This document shows positions 4,996 through 6,286 of a stretch of DNA of 6,286 nucleotides, in pieces. Positions within the stretch are counted from its first letter, which is position 1; each line of letters opens with the position of its first letter. This DNA is from Clostridium sp. UBA6758 (GTDB lineage Bacteria > Bacillota > Clostridia > Clostridiales > Clostridiaceae): positions 98,213 through 104,498 of the forward strand of contig DKGY01000088.1 in assembly GCA_002453475.1 (NCBI GenBank), in the 5' to 3' direction. The notes beneath the pieces were generated by a model, which was given only the letters and a program-made list of their open reading frames with translations, was not told the origin of the DNA and did not search any database. Made by a program: the position numbers and the translations under genes.

Positions 4996-6286
4996 ATGGT
5001 TAATAATGAAAAATATGATGAAAATCAGATACAAGTACTTGAAGGACTTGAGGCGGTTAGAAAAAGACCAGGAATGTATATTGGAAGTACTAGCATCAGA
5101 GGCCTACACCACTTGGTTTATGAGATTGTTGATAATAGTATAGATGAAGCATTAGCAGGTTTCTGTGAAAGTATACAAGTTATTATTCATAAAGATAACT
5201 CAGTTACAGTAATAGATGATGGAAGAGGAATGCCAGTAGGCATACATCCCAAAATGCATATACCTACAATTGAAGTTATAATGACAGTACTTCATGCTGG
5301 TGGAAAGTTTGGTGGTGGAGGATACAAGGTATCAGGAGGACTTCACGGGGTTGGAGCTTCTGTTGTTAATGCACTATCAGAGCTTTGTGAAGTTACAGTA
5401 AAAAGAGAAGGGCATATATGGTATCAAAGTTTTTCAAGAGGTAAGACTGTTACATCTTTTGAGAAAATTGGAAATACTGATGAGCATGGAACAATAATTC
5501 ACTTTATGCCAGATGAAGAAATATTTGAAACTATTGAATTTGAATATGATACATTGTCTCAAAGATTAAGAGAGTTAGCATTTCTTAATAAAGGTATAAA
5601 TATTAAAATTACAGATGAGAGGTATGAGAAAGTAAATCAGTTCCATTATGAAGGTGGGATAAAATCCTTTGTTGAATACTTAAATAGAAATAAAGGAAAA
5701 ATTCATAATGAACCAGTCTATATAGAAGGAATAAAAAATACAACTTCAGTAGAATTAGCATTTCAGTACAATGACACATATAATGAGAATTTATTTTCCT
5801 TTGCAAATAATATAGATACAGTGGAAGGTGGAACTCACTTAGTTGGTTTTAAGACAGCATTAACTAGAGTTCTTAATGATTATGCTAAAAAATTTGGATT
5901 TTTAAAAGAAAATGATAAAAATCTAAGTGGAGAAGATGTTAGAGAAGGGTTAACTGCAGTTATATCTGTTAAGCTTACAGATCCTCAATTTGAAGGTCAA
6001 ACTAAAACTAAGCTTGGTAATAGTGAAGTAAGAGGAATAGTAGAATCAATAGTAGGAGATGTTGTAGGTTCATTCTTAGAAGAAAATCCTGCTGTAGGTA
6101 AAAGTATTATAGAGAAGGGTTTAAATGCAGCTAGAGCTAGGGAAGCAGCTAAAAAAGCACGTGAACTTACTAGAAGAAAATCAGTGCTTGAGAGTACAAG
6201 TTTGCCGGGTAAGCTTGCTGATTGTTCTTCTAAAGATCCATCAGAATGTGAAATTTATATAGTTGAGGGGGATTCTGCGGGTGGTT
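4996..6286 (+). CDS. gyrB: DNA gyrase subunit B (3' end outside window)
   Basis: The first 430 residues of the gyrase ATPase subunit are present and the frame stays open to the window edge. With GyrA it introduces negative supercoils using ATP. The N-terminus has the gyrase pattern [17 protein letters not shown]. The GHKL ATPase motifs are all present: [10 protein letters not shown] (43-52, catalytic Glu43 and Asn47), DDGRGMP (74-80), and the lid GGLHGVGAS (114-122). The transducer carries the QTK loop (335-337). The TOPRIM domain opens with VEGDSAGG (423-430), including catalytic Glu424. Residue spacing runs nearly in step with E. coli GyrB over this part. The [17 protein letters not shown] segment fits gyrase or topoisomerase IV, but the position after recF-remB identifies gyrB rather than parE. 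A full protein would be about 635-640 residues, so roughly a third is missing. Confidence 0.97.
   Translation, partial: MVNNEKYDENQIQVLEGLEAVRKRPGMYIGSTSIRGLHHLVYEIVDNSIDEALAGFCESIQVIIHKDNSVTVIDDGRGMPVGIHPKMHIPTIEVIMTVLHAGGKFGGGGYKVSGGLHGVGASVVNALSELCEVTVKREGHIWYQSFSRGKTVTSFEKIGNTDEHGTIIHFMPDEEIFETIEFEYDTLSQRLRELAFLNKGINIKITDERYEKVNQFHYEGGIKSFVEYLNRNKGKIHNEPVYIEGIKNTTSVELAFQYNDTYNENLFSFANNIDTVEGGTHLVGFKTALTRVLNDYAKKFGFLKENDKNLSGEDVREGLTAVISVKLTDPQFEGQTKTKLGNSEVRGIVESIVGDVVGSFLEENPAVGKSIIEKGLNAARAREAAKKARELTRRKSVLESTSLPGKLADCSSKDPSECEIYIVEGDSAGG

Noticed and set aside
1..6286. CRISPR array, mobile element, tRNA, rRNA, riboswitch or defence genes
   Set aside because: There are no spaced direct repeats, transposase-like proteins or recognisable structured RNA. 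Every substantial frame is explained by the conserved replication genes.

Overview
This window is a chromosomal replication-origin region of a low-G+C Firmicute, most probably a Clostridium or close relative. The support is the very A/T-rich composition, the AGGAGG-type ribosome binding sites, the gene order dnaA-dnaN-yaaA-recF-remB-gyrB, and the sequences of the encoded proteins. I do not assign a species. All genes read on the + strand, and no coding sequence is visibly broken.

Layout. Bases 1-516 are non-coding. A near-ideal minus-strand promoter at the left edge fires out of the window, where rpmH lies in most relatives. It is followed by a cluster of about nine DnaA-box-like 9-mers upstream of dnaA (an oriC1-type region). 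dnaA (517-1869) is followed by a 262-base gap with a second set of DnaA boxes. That gap ends in a textbook unwinding module: tandem boxes, a short GC-rich step, six perfect CTA/TAG DnaA-trios (2048-2065) and an A/T-rich stretch (an oriC2-type region). dnaN (2132-3238) and the small S4-domain gene yaaA (3253-3459) form one tight unit that ends in a hairpin terminator. A promoter-like segment then precedes recF (3597-4691), remB (4712-4975) and gyrB (4996 to beyond the window edge), which are spaced as one operon.

How it works together. DnaA is the initiator that binds the boxes on both sides of its own gene and opens the duplex next to the trios. DnaN is the sliding clamp of the new replisome. 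RecF acts in gap repair and at stalled forks. GyrB removes the positive supercoils ahead of forks. RemB/YaaB is a small regulator-family protein carried in this locus, and YaaA is a putative RNA-binding S4 protein. The boxes upstream of dnaA and the one abutting the dnaN Shine-Dalgarno sequence suggest autoregulation by DnaA (inference).

This is a conserved housekeeping region, and I found no unknown multigene system in it. The parts most worth a second look are in the non-coding DNA: the uninterrupted six-trio tract, the DnaA box touching the dnaN ribosome binding site, the oppositely oriented consensus box pair between dnaA and dnaN, the palindrome at the dnaA stop codon, and the unusual position of the extended -10 element before recF.
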